Assembly: GCA_046086225.1 (NCBI GenBank)
Contig: JBJSXF010000085.1
Coordinates: 1-6,036, forward strand
DNA from: JBJSXF01 sp046086225
GTDB taxonomy: Bacteria; Actinomycetota; Acidimicrobiia; IMCC26256; PALSA-610
Direction: 5' to 3'
Length of the DNA stretch: 6,036 bases
Below are positions 5,107 to 6,036 of the stretch, one piece after another (within the stretch, counting starts at the first letter, position 1; each line of letters begins with the position of its first letter). The translations under genes and the position numbers were made by a program. The notes below the pieces were generated by a model. The model ran no database searches, was not told the origin of the DNA, and saw nothing but the letters and a program-made list of their open reading frames with translations.

Positions 5107-6036
5107 TCGACCTCGACCGCCTCGTCGCCTGGCTCGACGCCGAAGGGCTGCCGGGCGCCGGGGAGCCGCTCGAGCACCGGTTCATCGCCGGTGGCTCGCA
5201 GAACGAGATCTACGAGATCCGTCGGGGTGAGTTCCACGCCGCGCTGCGCATCCCGCCGCCGCCCGCCCCCGCCTCTCGTGACGAGGGGATCCTGCGCGAG
5301 TGGCGGATCATCGAGGCGTTGGCCGGCACCGACGTGCCCCACACCCCGGCGATCGCAGCGTGCACCGACACGTCGGTCCTCGGACGCGCGTTCTACCTCA
5401 TGGGCTTCGTCGACGGCTGGTCGCCGATGGGGCTCACCGACCGGGTGTGGCCCGAGCCGTTCGGCACCGATCTCGACGCCCGCCGGGGCCTCGCGTTCCA
5501 GCTCGTCGAGGGCATCGCGCTGCTCGGCAACGTCGACTGGCAGGCCCGGGGGCTCGATGGTCTCGGGCGGCCCGACGGGTTCCACGAGCGGCAGGTCGAG
5601 CGCTGGACGACGTTCCTCGAGCGGATCAAGGGTCGTGAGCTCCCCGGCTTTGCCGAGGCGGCGGCCTGGCTGCGCGAGCGGCGACCGCTCGACTACGTGC
5701 CCGGCCTCATGCACGGCGACTACCAGTTCGCCAACGTGATGTACCACCACGGCGCGCCGGCCCGGCTCGCGGCGATCGTCGACTGGGAGATGGGCACCAT
5801 CGGCGACCCGAAGCTCGACCTGGGCTGGGTCGTGCAGGGCTGGCCCGATGACCCGATGTCGCCCGCCGCGTCGGCCGGGAGCTACGTCGACATGTACGGC
5901 ATGCCGACCCGCGACGAGGTGCTCGCGCGCTACGCCGAGGTGTCGGGTCGTCAGGTCGATGACATCGACTATCACGTGGTGCTCGCCAAGTGGAAGCTCG
6001 CGATCGTGCTCGAGCAGGGCTTCCAGCGGGCCGGCG
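5103..6036 (+). CDS. phosphotransferase (APH/ACAD10-11 N-domain-like kinase), 3' end outside window
   Basis: Kinase-like phosphotransferase of the aminoglycoside-phosphotransferase superfamily, closest to the N-terminal domain of ACAD10/ACAD11. The frame is open for 311 codons from GTG 5103 to the window edge, so the C-terminus is missing. The ATP-lid 'IAGGSQNEIYEIRRG' spans 28-42. 'AALRIPPPPAP' (46-56) has Arg49 where classical kinases have the ATP-binding Lys, as is common in this subgroup. A Glu in the 'REWRIIEAL' helix (Glu66) could pair with it. The catalytic loop 'GLMHGDYQFANVMY' (201-214) contains Asp206 and Asn211, and the metal-binding 'VDWEMGTIGDPKLDLGW' (227-242) contains Asp228. 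It overlaps the dehydrogenase stop by GTGA with no separate Shine-Dalgarno, so translation is probably coupled. Inferred role: ATP-dependent phosphorylation of a hydroxyacyl-CoA for the upstream dehydrogenase. Antibiotic modification is unlikely in this context. Confidence 0.92.
   Translation, partial: MIDLDRLVAWLDAEGLPGAGEPLEHRFIAGGSQNEIYEIRRGEFHAALRIPPPPAPASRDEGILREWRIIEALAGTDVPHTPAIAACTDTSVLGRAFYLMGFVDGWSPMGLTDRVWPEPFGTDLDARRGLAFQLVEGIALLGNVDWQARGLDGLGRPDGFHERQVERWTTFLERIKGRELPGFAEAAAWLRERRPLDYVPGLMHGDYQFANVMYHHGAPARLAAIVDWEMGTIGDPKLDLGWVVQGWPDDPMSPAASAGSYVDMYGMPTRDEVLARYAEVSGRQVDDIDYHVVLAKWKLAIVLEQGFQRAG

Noticed and set aside
5073..5975. 300-codon minus-strand open frame opposite the kinase gene
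   Set aside because: The plus strand encodes a full set of APH kinase motifs in a continuous frame. The minus frame has His/Val/Arg-rich composition with no recognisable domain.

Overview
The window is high-GC DNA with strongly G/C-biased third codon positions, GTG starts and 4-base start/stop overlaps. This fits an actinobacterium. The style of the acyl-CoA dehydrogenase, CGNR and RidA-like genes would suit Acidimicrobiia (Ilumatobacter-like), but the lineage is an inference and not something the sequence proves.

Layout from left to right: (a) the 3' end of a short-chain dehydrogenase/reductase gene (+), whose stop codon directly abuts the encoded CCA end of a tRNA-Gly(UCC) on the opposite strand; (b) a secreted FN3-like plus right-handed beta-helix protein (+); (c) a tight minus-strand operon of three genes, read right to left as a RidA/YjgF-family protein, an ABATE/CGNR zinc-finger regulator and a small cysteine-rich DUF1272 protein; (d) a 149-base divergent promoter region with two perfect inverted repeats; (e) a plus-strand operon of an ACAD10/11-type acyl-CoA dehydrogenase followed by an aminoglycoside-phosphotransferase-like kinase that runs off the right edge.

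Functionally, the right-hand operon is the most coherent piece. The kinase and dehydrogenase are the two halves that are fused in mammalian ACAD10/ACAD11 and separate in the Pseudomonas levulinate (lva) pathway. This suggests phosphorylation of a 4-hydroxyacyl-CoA followed by dephosphorylating conversion to an enoyl-CoA for beta-oxidation. The divergent RidA-CGNR-DUF1272 operon contains a probable DNA-binding regulator and shares the intergenic region, so joint control is possible but unproven.

The left edge (SDR gene) is noticeably less GC-rich than the rest, and the change falls at the 3' end of a tRNA gene. This is a classic position for an integrated-element boundary. No CRISPR array, insertion sequence, rRNA or phage gene is visible.
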